Assembly (NCBI RefSeq): GCF_030996345.1
Contig: NZ_CP118747.1
Span: 2,354,001-2,418,000, forward strand
Reading direction: 5' to 3'
DNA length: 64,000 nt
Source of the DNA: Acidithiobacillus sp. AMEEHan
GTDB lineage: Bacteria > Pseudomonadota > Gammaproteobacteria > Acidithiobacillales > Acidithiobacillaceae
Part shown: one piece after another, positions 19,162 to 25,585 of the stretch
How the letters are laid out: each line of letters starts with the position of its first letter
How positions within the stretch are numbered: position 1 is the first letter of the stretch
Notes under the pieces: model-generated
Seen by the model: the letters and a program-made list of their open reading frames with translations, nothing else
The model's database searches: none
Told to the model about the DNA's origin: nothing
Position numbers and translations under genes: made by a program

Positions 19162-19438
19162 TCAGCTCGCCTTGGCCGCCAGGCCGATATCACTGGCACC
19201 CGCCTTTTGGCAAGTATCCATGACGTTGATGAATTTCTGGTAGGCCACCGCTTTATCTGCGGCGATGGTGATCACGGTCTTGCCTGGATCACCATCGTGA
19301 CGAATCAAATTTTCCAGGCCCGCCAGATCATAGTGCTGATTTTTGACCACCACTGAACCATCCTCTTGAATATTGATGGTCATATGCGGACGCGGCAACT
19401 GCTTGGCCTCGCTGGACTGCGGCAACTGCAGATTGAGC
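19162..19438 (-). pseudogene. exbD: exbD, 3' part (periplasmic domain) cut off by IS66
   Basis: This piece encodes the ExbD periplasmic domain: LQLPQSSEAKQLPRPHMTI, then QEDGSVVVKNQHYDL, VITIAADKAVAYQKFINVMD and KAGASDIGLAAKAS before a TGA. It has no start codon or membrane segment of its own. The matching 5' part lies at 21829-21958 on the far side of the IS66 element. Joining the halves with one copy of the 8-bp duplication gives an uninterrupted 132-residue ExbD. Apart from the insertion no damage is seen, so the disruption looks recent. Confidence 0.95.
19431..19438. repeat. Left target-site duplication of IS66 (GATTGAGC)
   Basis: Eight bases directly outside the left inverted repeat, identical to 21829-21836. 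In exbD the sequence occurs once, coding (on the minus strand) for the Gly-Leu-Asn region. Confidence 0.95.
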
Positions 19439-19465
19439 GTAACCGGTCTCCCCGCGGCGTTCTTT
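19439..19465 (+). repeat. IS66 terminal inverted repeat, tnpC end
   Basis: 27 bases starting GTAACCGGTCTCCCCGCGGC. It pairs with 21802-21828 on the other strand with about 22 of 27 identities. It overlaps the last bases of tnpC. Confidence 0.93.
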
Positions 19466-21059
19466 ATGCGGGCTTGCGGACGTGATACAGCGGAGAACGC
19501 AGGGGGTTGGCGGCGAAGTGCTCTTTCCAGAGTCTTGGGGTGAGCTGCGCCACGTCCTTGGCGGGGTGGGTGGCCACCCGTTGCAGGACATCGACGAGGT
19601 AGTCGTACGGGTCCACCCCCTGAAGCCGGCAGGTACTGAGCAGGCTCTGGATGATCCCGAGATACTCGGCGCCCAACTCGGTCCAGCAAAAGAGCCAGTT
19701 CTTCCGGCCCAGGGGAATCGGTCGGATCTGTCGTTCGATGTGGTTGCTGTCTATGGGTACGTCGGGATCTTCCAGAAAGACTTGGAGCGGACCTTTGCGG
19801 CCATGGACATAGGCCAAGGCCTTGGTGAAGAGGTTGCTCGGTAGCAGGGCGATGTCCTGGAGCTGTTGCTCTACCCAGTGGAAGAAGGCTGTCACCAGCG
19901 GCAGGGTATGTCGTCTGCGGTATTCCCGCTTGGCCTGCCCGGTGAGTTGTTTCTCCTGGATTTCTTCCTCGATGCGATAGAACTCCCGGATCTGCCGGAG
20001 GGCTTCGGCCACCCGCTCGGGCTCATGGGCCTCGGCCTTGACGAATTCTCTGCGGCTATGCGCCCAGCACTGGGCATGGACTAGCCCTTCGTTCTCTTTC
20101 TGGAACCGGGCATAGGCGGCATAGCCATCGCTCAGGAGTACGGTGCCCGGCGGCAGCTTGCCGAGTAGCTCTTCGATGTGGACCGTGCCCCGGGTGGCGG
20201 CATAGGGAAAGCAGATCTCCTGGGCATCGCCAAAGACGGGCCAGAAATACCCTCGGTGCATCTTGCCCTTCCCTGACAATCCGGCCTTGATGGGGGTTTC
20301 ATCCATGGTCAGCACCCGCGATTGGCGAATGCTCTCGAACTGCGCCGCATAAATCGGTGCAAGCAGGAAGATGGAGCGTTGCACCAAGTCCGTGAGCCAG
20401 GAGCGGCTCACCCGCAGCCCCTGCTGGGTCATGCGCTGATGTTGCCGATACAAGGGCAGATGGTAGAGGAATTTGTCGATCAGGATTCCCGCCAGGAGAC
20501 TGACGTCAGCCCGACCACCCTCCAAGACCGCGGCAGGCGCCGGGGCCTGGGTGATCTTTCCGGAGTCGCGCAGTTTCACTACGGGCCGCTCGTATTTGAG
20601 AACTACATAGCTGGCGGGCTCTTGGGCCAAGCGATAGCTGATCTTGGTGTCGATGATCTCATAGGCCGAAGGGTCCAGCCCCTGGGTCTCGGGAGCCGGC
20701 AGCACGATGGTTTCGACCGGCAGGCGCGATTCGTCGAAGAAGGGCAGGCTCTCTGCCTTCTCCTCGGGGCGCTTGGCCACCGTGCGGGTATGGGCAGCGA
20801 CGGTACGGGTAGGAACCGGCTGTTTTTCCTGCGCCTCGAAGATCTCGCCGAGACTGAGCTGCTCTATGGGAGGAGGCGGAAGACGGCGCTCGCTCTTGGG
20901 TCCGAAGAGCTGGCGGCGAAACCAATCCAGCTGGGCTTGAAGACCTTGGATCTGTGCCTGAAATTCTTCCCGCAGGGACTGGTTGAGGAGCACCTGCAAT
21001 TGCCAAGCGGCGAGGGCTTCGGGGTAGTTGCGTGGGAGCGAGGAAGTCTCTGTTTCCAT
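19464..21059 (-). CDS. tnpC: IS66 transposase TnpC (DDE)
   Basis: The 531-residue DDE transposase of the IS66 element. It has an N-terminal coiled coil and HTH segment (QIQGLQAQLDWFRRQLFGPK) and the SERR region. The catalytic core includes VLTMDETPIKAG, AYFLSDGYAAY-type sequence (here TVLLSDGYAAYARF) and HVHAQCWAHSRREF-like sequence (here HAQCWAHSRREF). DSNHIERQIRPIPLGRKNWLF and the C-terminal PYDYLVDVL follow. The frame is uninterrupted. It starts with ATG at 21059, 15 bp after tnpB. Confidence 0.96.
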   Translation of the reverse strand: METETSSLPRNYPEALAAWQLQVLLNQSLREEFQAQIQGLQAQLDWFRRQLFGPKSERRLPPPPIEQLSLGEIFEAQEKQPVPTRTVAAHTRTVAKRPEEKAESLPFFDESRLPVETIVLPAPETQGLDPSAYEIIDTKISYRLAQEPASYVVLKYERPVVKLRDSGKITQAPAPAAVLEGGRADVSLLAGILIDKFLYHLPLYRQHQRMTQQGLRVSRSWLTDLVQRSIFLLAPIYAAQFESIRQSRVLTMDETPIKAGLSGKGKMHRGYFWPVFGDAQEICFPYAATRGTVHIEELLGKLPPGTVLLSDGYAAYARFQKENEGLVHAQCWAHSRREFVKAEAHEPERVAEALRQIREFYRIEEEIQEKQLTGQAKREYRRRHTLPLVTAFFHWVEQQLQDIALLPSNLFTKALAYVHGRKGPLQVFLEDPDVPIDSNHIERQIRPIPLGRKNWLFCWTELGAEYLGIIQSLLSTCRLQGVDPYDYLVDVLQRVATHPAKDVAQLTPRLWKEHFAANPLRSPLYHVRKPA

Positions 21060-21074
21060 TGCAGAATCATAGCG

Positions 21075-21440
21075 CTAACTCCCAGTTTCCGCCAGTTTTT
21101 CGGGGACTTGGCGCTGATAGCGACGGCGTGTTTTGGCCACTTCGAGGCCCTCGAGCAGGAGTTTCAAACCGGTCCAATCCAACTCCCCCGCTGGAGGTCG
21201 CTGCCAGCTCCAGAATTGGCCGCGCTCCAGGCGCTTGGCCCAGAGGCAATACCCTGTGCGATCCCAGTAGATCACCTTCATCTGCGTGGCGCGGCGGTTC
21301 ACGAAGACGAAACAGTGCCCAGACAAGGGATCCTGCCCCAGGAACTGCCGCACCAAAGCCGACAGCCCGTCAAAAGACTTGCGCATGTCTACCGGTACCC
21401 GGCAGACGAAGACCCGGATGCGCCCCTCGGGAAAAAACAT
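21075..21440 (-). CDS. tnpB: IS66 accessory protein TnpB
   Basis: The 121-residue IS66 Orf2 protein, needed together with TnpA and TnpC for transposition. Typical blocks are DMRKSFDGLSALV, GHCFVFVNRRATQMKVIYWD and GYCLWAKRLERGQF. It begins one base after the tnpA stop. A broken copy of the same gene is found at 34482-34725. Confidence 0.95.
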   Translation of the reverse strand: MFFPEGRIRVFVCRVPVDMRKSFDGLSALVRQFLGQDPLSGHCFVFVNRRATQMKVIYWDRTGYCLWAKRLERGQFWSWQRPPAGELDWTGLKLLLEGLEVAKTRRRYQRQVPEKLAETGS

Positions 21441-21441
21441 C

Positions 21442-21741
21442 TCAGCCGCGGCGAATGGTAAGGGTGCAGCCGGCGCCCAAGTCCAGACGAATCTCCAAGG
21501 AAGAAATCCCTGTCTCCCGCTCGCTTGGCAATCCCAGCTTCAGGAACTCGGGCAAGGGGGCAACGCTGGAAGATGCCGCCGTCTTTTGGCTGGCCCCACC
21601 CCGCAGCCGCTGCCGCCAGTAGTAAAATTGCGAAAGAACCAGACCCTGCCCTTGGCAAAACTGCGGCGTTGACAGCCCGCTGGTCTCTTGTGCCGTCACC
21701 ATCTCCTGCCAATACCGCGTCTTTTCTTCCGAGCTGCGCAT
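21442..21741 (-). CDS. tnpA: IS66 accessory protein TnpA
   Basis: The IS66 Orf1 protein, a small helix-turn-helix type protein of about 99 residues from the ATG at 21741. RSSEEKTRYWQEMVTAQETS and SQFYYWRQRLRGG match the family. An in-frame ATG at 21777 would add 12 residues; the shorter start is favoured by a GGAG upstream and the usual family N-terminus. Confidence 0.88.
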   Translation of the reverse strand: MRSSEEKTRYWQEMVTAQETSGLSTPQFCQGQGLVLSQFYYWRQRLRGGASQKTAASSSVAPLPEFLKLGLPSERETGISSLEIRLDLGAGCTLTIRRG

Positions 21742-21801
21742 GATCTTACTTCTCCAAGCGTCCCAAGGAGCCATCATGCTGGCAACACAATACCCTCAAC
21801 G

Positions 21802-21828
21802 AAAGAACGCCGCGGAGCGATCGCTTAC
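21802..21828 (-). repeat. IS66 terminal inverted repeat, tnpA end
   Basis: 27 bases reading GTAAGCGATCGCTCCGCGGC on the minus strand. It mirrors 19439-19465 and abuts the right 8-bp duplication. Confidence 0.93.
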
Positions 21829-21836
21829 GATTGAGC
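21829..21836. repeat. Right target-site duplication of IS66 (GATTGAGC)
   Basis: Identical to 19431-19438. It marks the insertion point within exbD. Confidence 0.95.
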
Positions 21837-21958
21837 CCCTGATCCGGGATCATCTGGATCGTAATCATGATGAAAAACACCAGGAGGAAGAGCATGATAT
21901 CGATCATCGGAATGATCTCGATGCGGCCCTTCTTGCGTTCGAAGTAACGCCGTTCCAT
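21829..21958 (-). pseudogene. exbD: exbD, 5' part (membrane anchor) truncated by IS66
   Basis: Encodes the first 43 residues of ExbD: a basic start MERRYFERKKGRIEIIPMID with the proton-path aspartate, then the membrane helix IMLFLLVFFIMITIQM, up to PDQGLN. Translation then runs into IS66 sequence and stops near 21746, giving a 70-residue hybrid without the periplasmic domain. The ATG overlaps the exbB stop by one base. The conserved Asp and helix are intact, so only the insertion inactivates it. Confidence 0.95.
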
Positions 21959-22644
21959 CAGCTGGCCCTCGCCATCGCCACTGCCTGTGCGGCCGGTTCG
22001 CTGGGATCGGCGTCAGGATGCAACATGGGCTGTCCGTCCATGCGGTTGAGCAGCATGGTCTTCACCGAATCGAGCTGCAGCAGGATCATGCGTACCTGAT
22101 TGTTGAAGGCATTAAAAGTGAGCAGGCCCAGGATGGCAATGAACAGACCGGAAGCCGTGGCGACCAGGGCATCGGCAACGCCTGCGGTAACTTCCGTGGG
22201 TGCGTGGCCCGGCGCTGCCAGCACATGGAAGGCGTGGAACATGCCGATGATTGTCCCGAAGAGGCCGAGCAACGGGGCCAGGGTGATGATGGTATCGAGC
22301 AACCAGAGACGGCGGTCGAGTTGGGGGGCAAGCACGATCACTGCTTCTTCTAGGCGGTTGGCCAGGGCATCGCCCTTGACCTGGCCGGCGTGGCTGGCTG
22401 CCATGCGCAACAGGCTCGCCTCCGGCAGCCCACCCGCCTGTTCGGCGAGGCGGTCGAGCACGACGCGATCCAGGCGACCATGACTGGCCAGCTCATGAAC
22501 GATGGCGTCGCCGCGCGCCAAGGTGCGGCGCAGGTACCAGAAGCGGTCGACCATGACGGCAAGCTCGATCAGCAAGAGAAGCATCAGGACATAAAGAATG
22601 CCATCAGAATAGTTGGCCAGATGTACGAGGTAAGCGATGTTCAC
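21958..22644 (-). CDS. exbB: ExbB/TolQ-type proton channel subunit
   Basis: Inner-membrane subunit that with ExbD forms the proton channel energising TonB. The 228-residue product has three membrane segments: one near the N-terminus (DGILYVLMLLLLIELAVMV) and two in the conserved MotA/TolQ/ExbB region (LLGLFGTIIGMFHAF and GLFIAILGLLTFNAF). ALVATASGLFIAI carries the channel-lining Thr. The start is a GTG at 22644 with AGGAG nearby. It is the first gene of exbB-exbD-tonB-RNase T2-phosphoesterase, preceded by Pho box A. With exbD broken, the complex is probably incomplete. Confidence 0.94.
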   Translation of the reverse strand: MNIAYLVHLANYSDGILYVLMLLLLIELAVMVDRFWYLRRTLARGDAIVHELASHGRLDRVVLDRLAEQAGGLPEASLLRMAASHAGQVKGDALANRLEEAVIVLAPQLDRRLWLLDTIITLAPLLGLFGTIIGMFHAFHVLAAPGHAPTEVTAGVADALVATASGLFIAILGLLTFNAFNNQVRMILLQLDSVKTMLLNRMDGQPMLHPDADPSEPAAQAVAMARAS

Positions 22645-22690
22645 GGAAATACTCTCCTGATTTGGGAAGGCCTCAGGGTATCAGAATCGT

Positions 22691-22729
22691 GTGACACTAT
22701 GATGAAGCCTAGATGACAAAAATGTGACA
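22691..22729 (-). promoter_or_regulatory. Pho box A: four TGTCA-type repeats at 11-bp spacing upstream of exbB
   Basis: On the plus strand the hexamers GTGACA, ATGAAG, ATGACA and GTGACA start at 22691, 22702, 22713 and 22724, exactly 11 bp apart. Read towards exbB they are TGTCAC/TGTCAT repeats, the arrangement bound by PhoB dimers. They lie 47-85 bp before the exbB start in the only gap that can hold its promoter. The second unit is degenerate. Binding itself is inferred. Confidence 0.8.
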
Positions 22730-22740
22730 TTCGATGGCTT

Positions 22741-23526
22741 TTATTTCGCACGCGGAATGCTCAGGCGATAGCCGAACCCGTGCACGGTCTGCAACCAGCT
22801 CGAGGCCCCGACCTCCTCCAGCCGCTTGCGCAGGCGGTGAATCTGCGCGGCAACGGTGTTCTGTTGGATCTGCCGCTGGCTCATCGTCAGATGCTGCGCG
22901 ATCTCCATCGGTGAAAAGGCACGCTCCGACTGCTGCGCCATATAGTGAAACAAGCGGAATAAACGTTTAGTCAAGTCCAATTCCTGGTCAAAGATATACA
23001 CGCGACGACTCTCCGGATCGACACGTAGGATCCCAGGAATATCGATCACTGCCTGTTCCCAGGAATGTCCGTGACGCAGCAGCGCACTCGCCTGGGCCAA
23101 TACCAGCGCCTCGCTGGCAGGCGTCCCCACGTAGACATTGACACCCGCATCCAGAGCGATCATCGCCTCTTCGTCGCCTTCAGGGCCGAGTGCCATGACT
23201 GCTGTTCCACAATGCAGAAGCTCTCCCTGGCTTTCTAGCAAGGTGCCTGCCAGGTGGCTACCCCAGTCTGCGAAGATCAACAGCTGCGGCGACCACTGCC
23301 GCAGCTGCATGCCGAGCGCCCGGATATTCCGTACTTGCCTGGGCACGGCTCGCTGGCTCCGCAACCGCTTTTCAAGAGATTCCGCGAAGGGTCCGTTACC
23401 ATGCAGCATCACCCGCGCATGAAAGAGCGGATCGATCTCCTCCCAACGGGTGGCAGCAAGCATGGTCAAGAGCTCACGCAGGTGTGTGACGTGATGTACG
23501 CCTGCAGCGATAAGGGCATGGATCAT
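22741..23526 (-). CDS. Orphan OmpR/PhoB-type regulator with degenerate receiver domain
   Basis: A 261-residue DNA-binding protein. The C-terminal ~95 residues form an OmpR/PhoB winged helix: LDLTKRLFRLFHYMAQ, then VAAQIHRLRKRLEEVG and TVHGFGYRLSIP. The N-terminal half resembles a receiver only at its end (GDEEAMIALDAGVNVYVGTP). The usual Lys of the KP motif is replaced there (GTP instead of TKP), and the acidic pocket and phospho-Asp are not in normal positions (LLIFADWGSH). It is therefore probably not phosphorylated in the standard way. No histidine kinase is adjacent. Pho box B lies upstream, suggesting autoregulation or control by PhoB. ATG at 23526 has AGGGA seven bases upstream. Confidence 0.85.
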   Translation of the reverse strand: MIHALIAAGVHHVTHLRELLTMLAATRWEEIDPLFHARVMLHGNGPFAESLEKRLRSQRAVPRQVRNIRALGMQLRQWSPQLLIFADWGSHLAGTLLESQGELLHCGTAVMALGPEGDEEAMIALDAGVNVYVGTPASEALVLAQASALLRHGHSWEQAVIDIPGILRVDPESRRVYIFDQELDLTKRLFRLFHYMAQQSERAFSPMEIAQHLTMSQRQIQQNTVAAQIHRLRKRLEEVGASSWLQTVHGFGYRLSIPRAK

Positions 23527-23594
23527 GGCAAGTCCCTATGTATGATTGCGGTGTACGAACGAAGATACCTTACGCTGCAGTGTAACGTTTTTAT

Positions 23595-23633
23595 GTTACG
23601 TTTTTATGAATCTTTTATGACATTTTTGTGACA
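23595..23633 (-). promoter_or_regulatory. Pho box B: four 11-bp repeats between the regulator and plcP
   Basis: Plus-strand hexamers GTTACG, ATGAAT, ATGACA and GTGACA start at 23595, 23606, 23617 and 23628. Poly-T spacers separate them. Read on the minus strand they are CTGTCACAAAAATGTCATAA and so on, pointing at the regulator gene 69 bp away. A further near-repeat (TGTAACGTTTTTA then TGTTACGTTTTTA) extends it to 23581. The divergent plcP gene starts 94 bp away on the other side and may share the site. Confidence 0.82.
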
Positions 23634-23726
23634 GTTTACTGACCGATGCCGCCTTTGCCGGAATGCGAGACAAAGACTTCTCGACACGGCTATAATCCCT
23701 AGAAATCCTCGGCCAGAACATTTTCC

Positions 23727-24572
23727 ATGACCGAATTTCCACCAAGCTCATCTCCCAAAGCCAGACACGGCAACTATCGCACCATCTTTGTTTCCGACAT
23801 CCATCTGGGTAGCAAAGGCTGTCAGGCCGAGGCATTACTGGATTTCCTTCGCCACCATGAAGCCGAGCATCTCTATCTGGTGGGCGACATCATCGATTTC
23901 TGGGCCCTGAAACGGCGCTGGTACTGGCCCGTTGCGCATAGCACCGTCATTCAAAAGGTGCTGCGCCAGGCTCGGGCCGGAGTGCAGGTCACCTACGTGC
24001 AAGGCAATCATGATCCTGTCCTGAGCCTGCTGGGCTCCTTTTTGGAGGGGGACGAGCACAAACTCGCTGTAGGAGAAATCCGTATCGTTCCGCATTGTGT
24101 CCACCAAACTGCCGATGGACGCCAGTTGTGGATCACCCACGGCGACCAATTTGATCTCAGCATGCACTACGCCCGCTGGCTCACCCATCTGGGCGATCGT
24201 GGCTACAGCCTCCTATTGACCCTGAACCGATGGCATCAACGCCTCAATCGCCTTCTGGGAATCCGCAGTCATTGGTCCTTGAGCGCCTTCGTCAAACATC
24301 GTATCAAACGCGCCGTGCAGTTCATCAGTCAGTATGAGGAATTCGTCGCGCGGGAATGTCGCCGCGGAGGCTACGACGGCGTCGTCTGCGGCCACATCCA
24401 TCATGCCGAAATCAAGCGGATGAACGGCATCGAATACTACAACGATGGCGACTGGGTGGAGAGCTGCACCGCTTTGGTGGAAGACTTTGACGGCACCCTA
24501 CGGCTGGTTCGTTGGCCGGATCTGGAAACGCCTGCGCAACAAGTCATCTCATCGCGTCTGGAGACGGAATGA
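23727..24572 (+). CDS. plcP: Metallophosphoesterase, PlcP-type phospholipase C (LpxH-like fold)
   Basis: Predicted cytoplasmic metallophosphoesterase of 281 residues. The metal motifs are VSDIHLG, GDIIDFW, GNHD, THGDQFD and CGHIHHAEI. The blocks HLYLVGDIIDFWALKRRWYW and NDGDWVESCTALVED match the family of PlcP, the Pho-induced phospholipase C of Sinorhizobium meliloti that cuts membrane phospholipids to diacylglycerol. Such proteins are often misnamed UDP-2,3-diacylglucosamine hydrolase (LpxH). The adjacent glycosyltransferase overlaps by 4 bp (ATGA), the pairing expected for phospholipid-to-glycolipid exchange. LpxH activity remains the main alternative. Confidence 0.82.
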   Translation: MTEFPPSSSPKARHGNYRTIFVSDIHLGSKGCQAEALLDFLRHHEAEHLYLVGDIIDFWALKRRWYWPVAHSTVIQKVLRQARAGVQVTYVQGNHDPVLSLLGSFLEGDEHKLAVGEIRIVPHCVHQTADGRQLWITHGDQFDLSMHYARWLTHLGDRGYSLLLTLNRWHQRLNRLLGIRSHWSLSAFVKHRIKRAVQFISQYEEFVARECRRGGYDGVVCGHIHHAEIKRMNGIEYYNDGDWVESCTALVEDFDGTLRLVRWPDLETPAQQVISSRLETE

Positions 24573-25585
24573 AAATTACCCTGGTTACTGATGCGTGGTC
24601 CCCCCAGGTGAACGGTGTTGTCCGCGCCTTGCAGGCGACGGTCAAGGAGCTGCGGAGGCTGGGACATGAAGTGCATGTGCTTCATAACGGTGATGGCCCC
24701 ACCATGCCCTGCCCCAGTTATCCGGAAATTCCCCTTGCCACTCAGCCGTTCGCCCTCGTCCGACAAACTTTTCAGGAAAACCTTCCAGACGCCATACACA
24801 TTGCCACAGAAGGCCCACTGGGTCTTGCTGCACGGCTTTGGTGCGCAGGCCACCAGTGGCAGTTCACCACATCCTTTCACACCCGTTTTGCCGAATATCT
24901 TGCCGCCAGGTCCCCCGTGCCCCTCGCCTGGAGCTATGCTTTCTTGCGCTGGTTCCATAACGGCGCCGCGCACACCATGGTGTCCAATGCCGCTTTGGCC
25001 GACGAATTACGGACCTGGGGTTTTCGTAATCTGACGCAATGGAGCCGCGGCGTCGATAGTTCACTCTTTCGGCCCTGGCCTGGGCAAGACCCGCGCGAAA
25101 TTCTCCCTGGCGCGCGACCGGCTTTCGTGTATTTTGGTCGCGTGGCTGTCGAGAAAAATGTGGAAGACTTCCTCTGTCTCGACCTCCCAGGCAGCAAGCA
25201 CGTCGTTGGCGACGGACCGCAGGCCGACGAACTGCGCCACAAATACCCGGATGTGCATTGGCATGGTATGCGTCACGGTGAAGACCTGAGCCGCCACGTC
25301 GCAGCCGCTGACGTCATGGTCTTTCCCAGCCGCACCGATACGCTCGGTCTGGTGGTACGCGAGGCGAATGCCTGCGGCGTGCCTGTAGCCGCCTACCCGG
25401 TAACCGGTCCGCAGGCCAGTATCGTCGACGGACTCAATGGTTATCTTCGCGACGACTTGCGGGAAGCTGCTCTTCTCGCCCTTAACCTGCGGCGCGACGA
25501 CTGCCGCAACGTCGCCTTGCAGTATAGTTGGGATAAGTGCACGAAAGATTTTCTCGAGCACCTCGTTCCCGTGCAGGGGAACTAA
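24569..25585 (+). CDS. GT4-family glycosyltransferase, probably diacylglycerol glycosyltransferase
   Basis: GT-B fold transferase of 338 residues. It opens MKITLVTDAWSPQVNGVVRA. Further marks are FTTSFHTRFAEYL in the acceptor domain, SRGVDSSLF at the domain junction, and the nucleotide-sugar site HGMRHGEDLS followed by VFPSRTDTLGLVVREANACG. This pattern is shared by SqdX, MgtA and the Agt-type lipid glycosyltransferases. The start codon overlaps the plcP stop, so both are made together; PlcP would supply diacylglycerol and this enzyme would glycosylate it. With sqdB nearby, the donor could be UDP-sulfoquinovose (SqdX role) or another UDP-sugar. The donor cannot be settled by reading. Confidence 0.8.
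   Translation: MKITLVTDAWSPQVNGVVRALQATVKELRRLGHEVHVLHNGDGPTMPCPSYPEIPLATQPFALVRQTFQENLPDAIHIATEGPLGLAARLWCAGHQWQFTTSFHTRFAEYLAARSPVPLAWSYAFLRWFHNGAAHTMVSNAALADELRTWGFRNLTQWSRGVDSSLFRPWPGQDPREILPGARPAFVYFGRVAVEKNVEDFLCLDLPGSKHVVGDGPQADELRHKYPDVHWHGMRHGEDLSRHVAAADVMVFPSRTDTLGLVVREANACGVPVAAYPVTGPQASIVDGLNGYLRDDLREAALLALNLRRDDCRNVALQYSWDKCTKDFLEHLVPVQGN

Larger units (their letters stand above)
19439..21828 (-). mobile_element. Complete IS66-family insertion sequence (2390 bp) inside exbD
   Basis: The element carries tnpA, tnpB and tnpC in the usual IS66 order on the minus strand. It ends in 27-bp inverted repeats that both begin GTAA and share CCGCGGCGTTCTTT, with about five mismatches in all. 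It is flanked on both sides by the same 8 bases, GATTGAGC, the duplication length expected of IS66. All three ORFs are open, so it may still be mobile. A decayed relative of its tnpB lies next to tRNA-Thr near 34.5 kb. Confidence 0.96.

Noticed and set aside
20322-21461. 379-codon frame on the plus strand across the IS66 element
   Set aside because: Opposite to tnpC and tnpB with no ribosome site and no family match.
23595-23633. Tandem 11-bp repeats as a CRISPR-like or plasmid iteron array
   Set aside because: Units are too short for CRISPR, and no initiator or cas gene is near; the spacing and TGTCA core fit Pho boxes.
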